Source: Heterobilharzia americana (lineage: Eukaryota; Platyhelminthes; Trematoda; Strigeidida; Schistosomatidae). From it: DNA of 64,000 nucleotides. The notes under the pieces were generated by a model. It saw nothing but the letters and a program-made list of their open reading frames with translations. It was not told where the DNA came from and made no database searches. The position numbers and the translations under genes are program-made. Position 1 is the first letter of the stretch. Every line of letters starts with the position of its first letter. This document shows, piece after piece, positions 41,287-51,518 of the stretch. Where the stretch lies: the NCBI GenBank assembly GCA_944470555.2, contig OX104127.1, positions 41,653,934 through 41,717,933 of the forward strand, read 5' to 3'.

Positions 41287-42173
41287 CTGTAATGAAACCT
41301 GAGTCATGACAAGAAAGACTTTTGGTGATTTAAATGAAATCAGGAACTGGTAGGTAGCTGGGTGTCGTAGCTAAGTTAGTACACCACCAAGACAGTAATC
41401 AGAAGGCCGATGGTTTGAATTCTGCGGCGACTCAAATTTACAATTTACCCTCATTCGTCATCAGACATATGTGATAAAAACAAATATGACATACTTAATG
41501 GCTATTTGACTGTTACACGGGAAAGGATTAAGCTTGAGGTCGTGGATAACTGTTAGTTTAAATATAATCAGGTAAGTAGAATTTGAGTGAAACAACTATC
41601 TGTTGACTATTATTAAACATTCAATAAAGTTTTCGCAACCGTTTATAACCGATGCAGATTTTGAGGGAGTTGTGGAGATTTGGAATTATTTCAAGTTGTT
41701 ATTAATCGTAGACTGACATCAGTTGGAGGAACAAAGGAAACCTGGGAGCACTGGGCGGCACTGGACACCACGAAGCAGCTATCCAGTGCTCCCAGGTTTC
41801 CTTTGTTCCTCCAACTGATGTCATTCTACGATGAATAACAACATGAAATAATTCCAAATCTCCACAACTCCCTCAAAATTTAATTGAACTGGTGCTCATT
41901 GGTGACTAGTTTCGAGAAGTATTCCCCAAGTTCCAATGACAAGTCGTGACTGGTGGAGTCAAAGCCTGATGGCCATGAGGACAAATACTCAGCGATGACA
42001 TTGGGTGGCGGTTGCTCTATATATCGTGAGCTAACAGAAGTTGGAAATATGGAGCATTGGATTGTGACCCAGTGGCTCAATGGTAACGCGCTGAACGCGG
42101 GACCTGGAGGTCGCGGGTTCGATCCCTGCTGGTGGGGTCGTGGGTGCCCACTGCTGAGGAGCCAATTCTTAGT

Positions 42174-43019
42174 GTTTAGAAAATAAATTGTCTCCAATAA
42201 ATTTCTATTGGTTAAGATTTGATTAAGGAAAACAAGTGCAAATTCTTAAATAAGGCGGTCAGTGACTCTTCTTACCCAACACTTTATTATTTAGAAACAG
42301 GTGTAATTTGAAACAGATACAACCGCATACCAGACTATTTTATCAAGGAAACAGAATGTAAATTAGCCAAATGAATGCAAAATAGTGATATTTGACATTA
42401 GATATAGAATCGTATTGTTTGAAATCAAATAATTCCAACGTTGTTTTGCACAGAATTCTAGTCCAAGCTTCTTCAGGGAAATAATCGAAATTAAAATATC
42501 AGGGATATATGGATGAATTCAAAAAACGTGTATTTAATCTCCTTATCTAATCCTCTTTGCATAGTCATTGTCTTCCTAAATTATGATAACTAATCATTTA
42601 GTGTGAAATTGTATGTGGCTTGTTGTATGGCGTATGTACTCCAATTCATAGTCGTCTTGATTGTTAATATCAGACAAAAAGGACGTTGCTGACAGTCATT
42701 CGGTAATTTTATAAGTACAAATTGTAGAAACGATGAGGTGGATGTGTATACAACTTTAGTTGGAATAAAGTGGTGAATAGTGTTAGAGAATTTTCTTTGC
42801 ATTGATTAACCAGAATAGAGTGGAAATGAGTGGTAGTAATGATGGTAGTGATGATGATAGTAATAATGAATCAAATCAGTCCAGGTTGTGTTGTTGTTAG
42901 TGCAGAAATAATGGAGTTGAGACCAGTGTTGATGATAAATGTTTTGAGTCACTCTTTCTGCTTACTAATTAGTAGTTGCCAAGAGGCAGCTAACTGTACT
43001 CTGTCTCGCCTGTTCAAAC
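42174..43019. other. No feature recognised
   Basis: AT-rich, with a GAT/GTA-rich imperfect run near 42828-42880. Confidence 0.4.
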
Positions 43020-44060
43020 TGTCTGGATTTGACCATTTATGAAGGGCTTCGGCTGTCAGTCTTTCTTGGTATGACTCAAAACCTTTTGTAGAACTTTAGT
43101 TCCATCAAAGTCAATTTTTTGTCCCATTTCTATGGAGTGTAGCGTGATGGCGGATTTGTACTCAAGTTTCTTAACCTCTGCTGAAGTTTATGTTCATTGA
43201 CTGTTACATTTACCTGCCTGGCTGTTTCCTCTACATATACTGCAGTACAATTTCTACATTTGATTTCATAGACGCAGTTCTTGTGATTTTCTTTAGGTAC
43301 TACATCCTTAACTTTCACTAAGTTAGAATGTAGGATATTTGTCACACGGGAGTAAACTCTTATGTCGTGTTCGTTGAGAATCCTTCTTATTTCTTCTGAT
43401 CGTGCTTGTCCAATTCTTCGTAGGGAGTTTCGGGACATCCTTAATTTCATTTTTAAAAATACGTCTAATGAAACCTTTGAGATAACTGTTTGCTTCCAGT
43501 GTGCGGCAAACTAATTTTAACTCTTCCTCCTTGTCCTCTTTTGTTGTAACAAGACGGTTAGCCCTGCTAATCAGATTTCGTGCGACAGTTACCTTAGTAG
43601 TCTGATAATCGAGATATGTAGAAGTAGTATTAATCATGGACTGATATCAGTTGGGGAACCATCGAAAATCTAGGAGCACTGGATAGCTGTTTCGTCCTAG
43701 TATGGGATTCCTGAGGAGTACGCACCCACGACCCGGCTAGGGATCGTGGGTGACAGTCGCGGTATGTTATGAACTGACAGAAGTTGGAAATTGTGAACCA
43801 CTGGAAACCGACGCAGTGGCTGAATGATTAACGTGTTCGCCGCGAAACCTGAAAGTCCTGAGTTCTATCCTTAGCCGGGTCGTGGGTGCGTACTGCTGAG
43901 GAGTCCCATAGTAGGACGAAACAGCTGCCCAGTGCTCCCGGGTATTCAATGGTTCCTCAACTTATGTCAGCCCATGATGAATAATAATTCTAAACTAAAA
44001 ATCCTCATTCATCTCAAAAATCGAGATATGTGTCAGAATGTTGTTTTTCTGAAGATCTTA
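43020..44060 (-). pseudogene. Penelope-like element C-terminal fragment, interrupted by a SINE
   Basis: Minus strand 43606-43320 encodes the RT thumb-to-linker region (VARNLISRANRLVTTKEDKE, then after a frameshift RRIGQARSEEIRRILNEHDI). Then follows the GIY-YIG domain, with NCVYEIKCRNCTAVYVEETA where YIGET would be expected, so the catalytic glycine is replaced. A fold-back SINE sits at 43620-44018, with the element's DNA resuming at 44019-44060. Confidence 0.85.
43607..44031. mobile_element. Second-family hammerhead SINE fold-back with 13-bp TSD, inside a PLE
   Basis: AATCGAGATATGT (43607-43619 and 44019-44031) brackets a 399-bp insertion. A minus fragment from tail through ribozyme to the head border (43620-43748) is followed by a plus unit with tRNA-like head, ribozyme and complete tail ending ATTCATCTCAAAA. 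The left ribozyme has CTCAGGA; the right one (43890-43935) keeps CTGAGGA, stem II and GAA, but its cleavage triplet U is C, so neither should cleave. Confidence 0.92.
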
Positions 44061-44554
44061 ATCTTTAGTTTGTTGTGATCCTGTCTTTCCACTATACAGT
44101 CCATATTTCATTGACAAATTGGTTATTTTTGTTAACATCAAAATGATCAAGTGACATGACAAATTAGTAACTTGTATAGATTAAAATAAATGCTCAGTCT
44201 AGATTATTCCAGTTGAAAACCTATTCAGAGATGAAAACATGAAGTACTTTTTTTGTAGATTGTTATACTTCTCAGTATTGATACTTGATATATATATATA
44301 AAGAAGCTGCATTGTGTAAACTATTTGGATCTAGACAACCAAAATGATCCGAGATGAAGCAACAGAAGTAGACCTGTAGACCTCAGATTTCTCTGAATTA
44401 ACAAATTTTTCATTATAATGTCAGAATGACATCAACTTGTAACCTAAATGAAGGTTTTAAAGGGTCAGTTTACTGGTTGAGTTTTCAGCGGTAACTAATT
44501 GGTTTATCAAATTTCCCCTTCTTGAATGAAATTAGACATTATGCAGTTAACTCC

Positions 44555-44608
<54 letters not shown>
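44555..44608. repeat. TAG trinucleotide microsatellite
   Basis: Eighteen uninterrupted TAG units (CTA on the other strand). Confidence 0.97.
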
Positions 44609-45600
44609 CTGATTTAAGTTTTTTTTCATTTTCCTGCTAAGATTAACAACAACAGTAACAACGGCCAAGGTTGCCATAACAACACAGAGTCTAATTGGTC
44701 GAATCAATCAAACACTAAGTATAATTTGTTTTATGTGAAATTTTTTTGTTTTTTTGATTTTATTTTCAATAGTATTAGTTTTACGAATGTTTAAGTTAAT
44801 GGAAAACAGATTATCATAAGCATCAATAGGTCATATAACAGTATAATAGAGTTTTTCAGGTTTATAGACTATATACCACCCATTCAAGAATGTTGTGAAC
44901 ATGTAGTGATCAACAGAATATTATAAAACACCAACAATCAACATAAGAAAGACTAAAGAAAAGGTTGTAAGAATGTTTTAGTAGAGAAACAAATTATCTT
45001 AAGCCAGTTAAACCAACAAATGAATGATAGTTGTTGAGGGAAAATAAACATTGAATCACATATATACAGGTACATCTAAGCAGTAGGGAATACACATCAT
45101 AAACTCTACTGTTTACCACCAACAAATCAAGAGTAGCCCAGTTTAGCTTACACCTCCACACACATCCTAAAACCTGGGAACAGCTGTTGCCTTTGTTAAG
45201 TTTGAAACTGATTTCTGTTACCATTATGAACAAGTTTATAGATATCAGGATGAAGCTACTGAAATAAAGATCTAAGGATATGAAGAGATAAGACACTAAG
45301 CTTATCATCACATTGATAGCTGTGTAATGATTTTATCCGGTGTTTTTTTTAGGCTATTATTCTTTATTTCGGATATTTCATCCTCAAGTCAATTGAGTTT
45401 ATTTATAACAAAGTCATGGATGTGATGAAGGAACTTTCTTGATTGTGCGAAAGACTAGAAAGCATTAAAAAGTCATCATCCTCACTTCAAGCTGTTATGG
45501 TGTAATCAATCTGGATATCTGAATACAGTTTTAAAGCTGAAAAGAAATATGATGAAATGAAAGGGTTATTCGCGCTACGTTATCTACAACTTTATTAACA
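44609..45600. other. No feature recognised
   Basis: AT-rich; a 105-codon minus-strand frame (44994-45311) is hydrophobic at one end but without recognised motif or splice context. Confidence 0.4.
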
Positions 45601-46078
45601 GTTATGTGGGATTAGCGTTATTGCTTGTGTTGCACTGTCGTTGATTGGACCGAATTGATCAGTCTCTGTTGGCATATGGGCTCCTGTGCGGATGCCTCGA
45701 TACTGCTTATGCTTTAATTATGTATGGTAATGATGGGCAGTGGCTAGCAGTGGAATCCAGGCAAAATTGAGGCGTCCGCATAGGAGCCCATATGCCAACA
45801 GAGACTGATCAATTCGGTCCAATCAACAACGGTATGATACAAAAACAATTATACTAAAACTATACCCATCGCACAAGAAGTGGTTATCGTGGCTCGGTGG
45901 TGTAGTGGATAACTCTCTGACGTTTAGAGCGATCGCTTCCGAGTCTGAGTCCCGGTGGGAACAACGTCACTCACTGGGAGGCAGCTACATCCAGCTGACG
46001 AGTCCCAAATAGGACGAAATGCACATCCTGGATTCCACTGCTAGCCACTGCCCATCATTACTATACATGGTTATATGG
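45601..46078 (+). mobile_element. Sm-alpha-like SINE: fold-back plus full unit
   Basis: A minus part (about 45610-45770) is followed by a plus tail (about 45771-45835), then a full plus unit with tRNA-like head (GGTGGTGTAGTGGATAACTC, then GAGTCTGAGTCCCGG) and an intact ribozyme (45989-46033). A candidate TSD, GTTATGTGG (45601-45609) against GTTATATGG (46070-46078), has one mismatch. The layout matches the copies at 19.1 and 29.7 kb. Confidence 0.88.
45989..46033 (+). ncRNA. Hammerhead ribozyme, Sm-alpha type (intact)
   Basis: ATCCAG (stem I 5'), CTGACGA, GTCC/GGAC with CAAATA loop, GAA, ATGCACAT minimal stem III, cleavage after C in ATC at 46027, CTGGAT closing stem I. This is the textbook schistosome hammerhead architecture, with the bulged stem I continuing into TCCACTGC. 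Confidence 0.95.
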
Positions 46079-46189
46079 AATATTTAAATTTATTCGTAGT
46101 ATCAGCTGAAATATAGTTCACTGTATAAGGTTTATTTTTACTTGTGTAATCCCGGTGCAGTATATTAAAACAAATAACAAAAGAAATAT

Positions 46190-47575
46190 AATATTTTGTA
46201 TTATTCCTCAACGTTTCGATCTTGCTAGAAAGATCCCTTTCAAGAGTATGAATCTGACATTAAGTTTTCAGGTTAACATTCAAGTTTTGGTACAATCATC
46301 CAGTGACATAGTGATATGAAGCAAAGGTCGATGTAATACAGGTGAGTGAATAAGCAACTCAGTCAGAAAGGTTTTTCCGTTGTGAGAGTAAGGTGGAACA
46401 AAAATAGGGTGGGGAAATTTTTTTTACTTCGTCTTTGAAAAGTACAATGGAGTTGTGAGACATCAAGGGTGAGAAAGAATAGATTACCAGTTTGGAAGGG
46501 TGAATATTTGAAGACCAGACAATATATGATAAATAAATAATAATAATAATAATGATAACACTTGAAGTATGAGTGACAACAGAATGGATTATGTTATGGT
46601 TCATCGAATGTATATGACTCAGAAAGTAGCGTAAAATTGATGAAAATAGTAGATCAATAAAGTGCTATGGTAATAGGACTAGACAACCTGTTAAAATGCA
46701 ACCAATATACTTTTTTCCTTTTTCCTAGTGGTTAAGACGATTAAGAGAAATAACACCGGAGACTATTCAAACAAGAATGAATTAGGAATGAATAAATCAT
46801 GTGGAATGAAATTGTGTTCCACCTTCTCTTCCGATATTTATTTACAACTACCTGGGCGAGTCATTAATGTTTGCCACCATCTAAGTGGGATATCTAACCC
46901 ATCTTTTCTGTTGACCGAAGAAGGATATGAACAGATGTGCAAAGCTTCTGTAATGGTCCGCTCTTTGTGAGAAAGAAAACCCTTTTGCAGAACTTTTGTC
47001 TGTTTGAATGATACTTTATGACCTGAATATAGGACATGAGTCACAATAGCAGAGCTTTTTTCAAGTTTTTCTAGATCATAGGAATTTTTCAGTGGCTTCT
47101 TGGAACTTCGACTGTGTTCGGCTAGACGTGTTAGTACTTGACGTGATATCTCTCCAATGTATGTGGCATCGCATTCACTACAGTCTATCCTATAAACACA
47201 GTTTTGTTGTTCCAAATGAGGAATCGGACCTTTGAATTTATACAGGTGTGAGTGTAGTATATTCGTCACCTTAAAGAATACTGTGATGTTGTAACGGTTA
47301 AGGATACGTCTTATTTCCTCTGAAGTGGATGTTCGATAAGGAAGTGCTATAGTACTTATCCAATCTTTATGGCTTGACTTTTTCCTATTTTTATTCGATA
47401 AAATGTTTTCGATTCTTTTTAATAGTCTGTCTGAATAGTTATTTTGTTTTAAGACTTCCCGAACAAGTTGCCTATCTGCTTGCTGAGATTCCACTTTATT
47501 TGGTATCCTTTGTGATCTGGTTGCTTTCATCCAATCCTTCATAATAGTTAGATGCTTTTTAACAAAATTATGTTA
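46190..47575 (-). mobile_element. Penelope-like element 3' part with long open frame
   Basis: Minus strand: coding part 47575-46838 then about 650 bases of 3' sequence ending near a GATCGAAACGTTGAGG motif (46200-46225). That motif is flanked by GATC pairs and resembles the degenerate hammerhead known from PLE terminal repeats. The 5' part, including the RT core, is missing. Confidence 0.85.
46838..47542 (-). CDS. Penelope-like element C-terminus with GIY-YIG endonuclease (uninterrupted 234 codons)
   Basis: Uninterrupted frame covering the end of the RT-linker region (WISTIALPYRTSTSEEIRRI) and a GIY-YIG domain. The signature QNCVYRIDCSECDATYIGEI has both the two CxxC-type cysteines and YIG. 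The RLAEH box gives the conserved arginine and histidine, and ERTITEALHI gives the catalytic glutamate. PLE endonucleases of this kind nick the target DNA. It is 5'-truncated and starts at an internal methionine, so it cannot be a complete element, but the domain is better preserved than in the other PLE remnants here. Confidence 0.85.
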   Translation of the reverse strand: MKDWMKATRSQRIPNKVESQQADRQLVREVLKQNNYSDRLLKRIENILSNKNRKKSSHKDWISTIALPYRTSTSEEIRRILNRYNITVFFKVTNILHSHLYKFKGPIPHLEQQNCVYRIDCSECDATYIGEISRQVLTRLAEHSRSSKKPLKNSYDLEKLEKSSAIVTHVLYSGHKVSFKQTKVLQKGFLSHKERTITEALHICSYPSSVNRKDGLDIPLRWWQTLMTRPGSCK

Positions 47576-48311
47576 TTTTCATGATATACTAACGGATTTT
47601 AGCATTTTTTTCCCCCATACTTTAATTAGAAACAAAGGAAACTAGGATAAAGTTGTGGTAACACAGTGTTGTCATTTATGTTTTCTTTACTAGCTAAAAT
47701 TAATAATTTATACATGGTGGAACTGTCATTTGATTGTAGTGAAATGACTGAAGTATTATTAGACAATAAACGGATCACTTATTTTTCTCTATTTAACTAT
47801 GTCACTCAACTGAAACTAACTAGTAATCTTTATATGCTACCATCATTTTGCTTGATGATGATGCTTCTACACTGAAATAAAAGTAATATTGTCAATTTAT
47901 TTACAAACTACTGCCGCAGACTCATGATTTGAAATTTCACTAAGGTAAGAATAAAATATTTTTGTAGTTACATTCACATTCAACTGATGAGTACTGATAA
48001 GTATAAGGCTAACTTCCAAAACAACATCTTACACTAATATACTATGTGGTAATGAATCATTGTAAGCTATTGATCATTTAACGCCTTTTTATTACGAGAT
48101 TTATGTCAAAGATGAGCATAAAAATTGTTTGTTTTCATCAACATCTTACTTTGCGGTCCAGTACAGATGAATTTATTGTAAGTTTCAGTTACTTAGGATA
48201 AAAAACCTACTAATCATTCTTATTCAAAATTTAACGTCAAAAGACGTATTTTTCAATGTTAAGGAAATTCAAAACAGTTTAAGTTCCATATGAATATTAG
48301 GAAAATAATGA
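47576..48311. other. No feature recognised
   Basis: AT-rich; nothing supported. Confidence 0.4.
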
Positions 48312-48900
48312 TTGTATTTCGAGGCGGTTGTGGGGATTTAGAAATATTTTCAAGTTAGTATTCATCGTAGACTGACATCAGTTGGAGAAACAGTGGAAAC
48401 CTGCGAGAACTGGACACCTGTTTCGTCCTAGTATGGGACTCCTCAGCAGAGCGCATACACAACATCACCAGGGATCAAACTCGAGACCTCCAGTTTCTGT
48501 GGCCAGCACGTTACGATGAGTACTAACTCGAAAATATCCCTAAATCCTCACAACTGGTGATCGTTGGCGACTAGGTTCGAGAGGTAGTCTCGAAGTTGCA
48601 ATGAGAAGTCATGATCAGTGGGGCTAGCCTGATGGTCGTGAGGACAGTTACTCAACGATGAAATTGGGTGGCGGTTGCGCTATATCGTGAGCAAACAGAA
48701 GTTGGAAATATGGAGCATTGGATTCTGACCCAGTGGCTCAATGGTAACGTGCTGGCCACGGAACGTGAAGGTCTCGGGTTCAATCTCTGGCGGGGTCGTG
48801 GATGCGCGCTGCTGAGGAGTCACATACTAGGACGAAGCAGCTGTTCCTAGATTTTCATTGTTCCTCCAATTGATGTCAGCCTACGATGATTGCTAAATTG
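48312..48900 (+). mobile_element. Second-family hammerhead SINE: fold-back plus head-to-tail unit
   Basis: A minus part (about 48318-48512; tail, ribozyme 48407-48452, most of the tRNA head) is followed by a short plus tail (48513-48540, ending CCTCACAAC) that runs straight into the start of a full plus unit (TGGTGATCGTTGGCGACTAG, 48541 on) with tRNA head, damaged ribozyme and tail. The minus ribozyme keeps CTGAGGA, GAA and GTC but has a weakened stem I. The plus one has GAAGC for GAAAC and a changed stem II. Confidence 0.85.
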
Positions 48901-49653
48901 AAAAAAAATGATTTTCGAAGTTAACAGTTATTAAATTCGTTTTTCAAGCTTTAGTGTGTAATCAGCGCTTTTTCCTGAGGTTTTATTCAAATAATATAGT
49001 AGTAGATACCCAGTGATCCCACGCAGACCTGCCTTACAATTTTGAAGTGATTAAAGAGCAATTATTCACTATCTACTGTATTCAATATTTCAATGAATTC
49101 AATTGCTTGTAGATGTTTAACCTAAATCATCTTTTCAATTGATTGAAACCTGATAGTAGATACATTTAAGTTCATAGTTACTTCACTTATTTTATGACAT
49201 TAAAAATAAAGAAATATAGAATTCTAGAGATCTTTTTAGACATTCCTCCATAAATTGGTTACAATTCGCTTCTACCAAGGAGCGAAGAACTGTTTTCTTG
49301 AAATTTTTCCGTTCCATTATAGAAATAATCTAAAAAAGGGTTTCTTTATTCTACTGTTAAACACATCATTTGATTCAGATTAAGACTGTACAATGTTAGT
49401 GTCTTTGCAGTACTGTGTGGTAGCGCGCTAGCTCTAAAAGTTGATATAAAAGTACCTGTACTGCGAGAAGTTTAATTGTACAGTATTTACGCTTTTTTAG
49501 CTGTCACAGTGAAGTGAATAAACTATTTGAACATAAAAGTATAAAATCTGGCTTTGGATGTTTTACTAACAATTTGAAATAAAAAGTTTAGTCAGAGAAG
49601 CTGAGAATACTTTTACTTATGAAACACAATAACTGAAAACTAATTTATATTCT
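48901..49653. other. No feature recognised
   Basis: AT-rich; nothing supported. Confidence 0.4.
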
Positions 49654-49686
49654 TAGACGAATGAGGATTTTTAATTTAGAGGTAGT

Positions 49687-50410
49687 ATTCATCACCTAAC
49701 TAGGCAGCATCGTCTCAAATACGGGCAGCGTTACAGATGAGGATGTCAAAGCCAGGATCGCAAGACAGCAAAACAGGCCTTCCTGCATTAATCTGAAATA
49801 ATCAGTGTGGAGATCTATTGCACTCCACTCAGTATAAAGCGAGAACAACATCCAGATTTTCATGACTAATTCAGTCAAGTAAGTCAGTGCTTCTATGTGG
49901 TGGTTGAGAGACTTGGTGCGTCACGAAACGCATTTCCAACAAACAACTGCAGACATGCATCATCAACAGCTACCGCATGCGCTCACTCAATACTGAAGGT
50001 TGAGATCAGATGACCAGAATAATAAGAATAAGCAACAACGAACTCTGACTGGCTGGTTGGCTGGCTGGCTGGCAACAAACCAACGAGGCAAGAATCCACC
50101 GCCCATCAAATATGCAGAGGAGGAAATTGGAGATGGATTGAATTGGACGTTCACTGAGAAGACTATATGGAGACATCACGCACTAGATCAGGCCGTCGAG
50201 TGGAACCTACATGGCAAATGACTAGTTGTGTGTCCGAGGCGAGGGTGACATGGAGGAGATTGTGTGAGGAAGAAATGAAAGCTTGTTGGCAGTGGTGGAG
50301 CGAGGTTGAAAAGACTGCAGAGAGTAGAGTGCAGTGGCGATGTGCAACTGAATCCCCATGTTCCACTAGGAACCCAAGGGACAAATAATAATAATAGTAA
50401 TAATTCATCA
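49687..50410 (+). mobile_element. RTE-type LINE 3' fragment with 8-bp TSD, copy 7
   Basis: ATTCATCA (49687-49694 and 50403-50410) brackets the insertion, which lies inside a SINE. Content: a LGSIVSNTGSVTDEDVK-like region, broken YGSETW region, a GGCTGGCT repeat (about 50047-50072), and the ACTAGGAACCCAAGGGACAA end with (TAA)n. Frames are broken. Confidence 0.88.
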
Positions 50411-50427
50411 TGGACTGACATCATTTG

Positions 50428-51262
50428 GGGAACTATAAATGAAATATATTTTGTAAAATCTCAGTGAATTAGAAAAGTAAATTTCTGACGTTTTGCGACT
50501 TCGTGGAAATCGCTTCTTCAGAGAATAAGACCTGTACAAGTTATCGAATAGTTTAAATATTAAAAGGTGACGAATTAGATCACATTGTCGTCTATACATG
50601 ATGATAATATGAACATGAATGTCATCTTTATGCTGGTGAGGACACGTTTACAATTTGTCTTTGTTTCTGAGTTTAATTAGTCTGGAGTTCAAGGTAATAT
50701 GAATATGTGTATATGTGACTGGGTGTGAAAAATAATAAATAAATAGTATGGATGACAAAATTGGGTTTGTTTGTATGTATATGCTTTTGACCAGATCATT
50801 GTGTGTGATGTGTTGTTTTTGTTTTTGGAAATACTGTCCAGGTTGGTTGGATAATTAGGCCTTCCATTCTACTGAGTGCATTAGGATTCAATATGATGTG
50901 AAATGCCTCTGCTATTCTACTTTCTTTGTAGTTTGACTAATCAACTCCTAAACAAAAACAAATTGTAAACGTGTCCTCACCAGCATAACGATGACATTCA
51001 CGTTCATATGTTCATCATGTATAGACGACAATGTGATCTAATTCGTCACCTTTTACTATATAAACTATTCCATAACTTGTACAGGTTTTATTCTCTGAAG
51101 AAGCGAGTTCCACGAAGTCGCGAAACATCGGAAATTCATCTTTCTACTTCATTGGGATTTTACAAAATATATTTCATTTATAATCCAATTACCCAATGCT
51201 CAACTTATTCGACTTTGTCAGATCAAATTTTGATCCTGAAGTTTACAAAATTTAGGGAACTA
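50428..51262. mobile_element. Fold-back element with PLE-type hammerhead remnants, 8-bp TSD
   Basis: GGGAACTA (50428-50435 and 51255-51262) brackets 819 bp. Two inverted arms of about 248 bases (50436-50685 and 50936-51182) surround a 250-base centre; about 70 bases follow the right arm. Each arm contains CTCTGAAGAAGCGA and a downstream AGTCGCGAAAC-like box, as in hammerheads of Penelope-like terminal repeats. The left arm has GCAAAACGTCAGAA (GAA box broken), the right arm GCGAAACATCGGAA (stem III broken). No coding capacity beyond the arms. Confidence 0.8.
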
Positions 51263-51518
51263 CTGGAAATCTGGGAGCACCAAACATCTGTTTCGTCTTG
51301 GTATGGGACTCTTCAGAAGTATGTACCCACAGCCCCTCTGGGGATCAAACCCAGGACCTTCAGGTTTCGCGGAGAACGTGTTAACCATTCAGCCACTGGG
51401 TTGGTCCCCAGTAGTTCACAGTTTCCAATTTCTGTCAATTCACAATATAGCTGTCCGATGCTCTTAGATTTTTAATGGTTCCCCAACTGATGTCAGTCGG
51501 TGATAAATACTACCTCTG

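Larger units (their letters stand above)
40308..42173. mobile_element. 1.84-kb composite hammerhead-SINE insertion carrying transduced flank, 14-bp TSD
   Basis: AGCCAATTCTTAGT at 40308-40321 and 42160-42173 is a perfect 14-bp duplication. Between them: a minus second-family SINE from tail to just past the ribozyme (40322-40478); an inverted copy of the 24800-25950 flank (about 40487-41653); an inverted copy of the 3' part of the 24.4-kb SINE (41654-41754) including its private ATTAAT variant and its TSD-derived junction CTGCATC; a short centre; a plus tail (41774-41880); and a plus unit (41881-42159) cut off inside the ribozyme. The tail-to-head junction CCCTCAAAATTTAATTGAAC shows a multimer. 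Confidence 0.93.
49654..51518. mobile_element. Second-family SINE split by two later insertions
   Basis: SINE pieces lie at 49654-49694, 50403-50435 and 51255-51518. Joined in order they give a minus tail, ribozyme remnant (CTTCAGAAG, inactive), tRNA-like head, then a short plus tail starting near the ribozyme cleavage point. The two gaps are an RTE copy and a fold-back element, each with its own TSD. Confidence 0.88.

Noticed and set aside
44994..45311. 105-codon hydrophobic minus-strand frame
   Set aside because: No recognisable domain, no partner exon, composition like the flanks.
48300..48900. Target-site duplication AATGATT for the 48.3-kb fold-back
   Set aside because: Short, AT-rich and offset from the ends.
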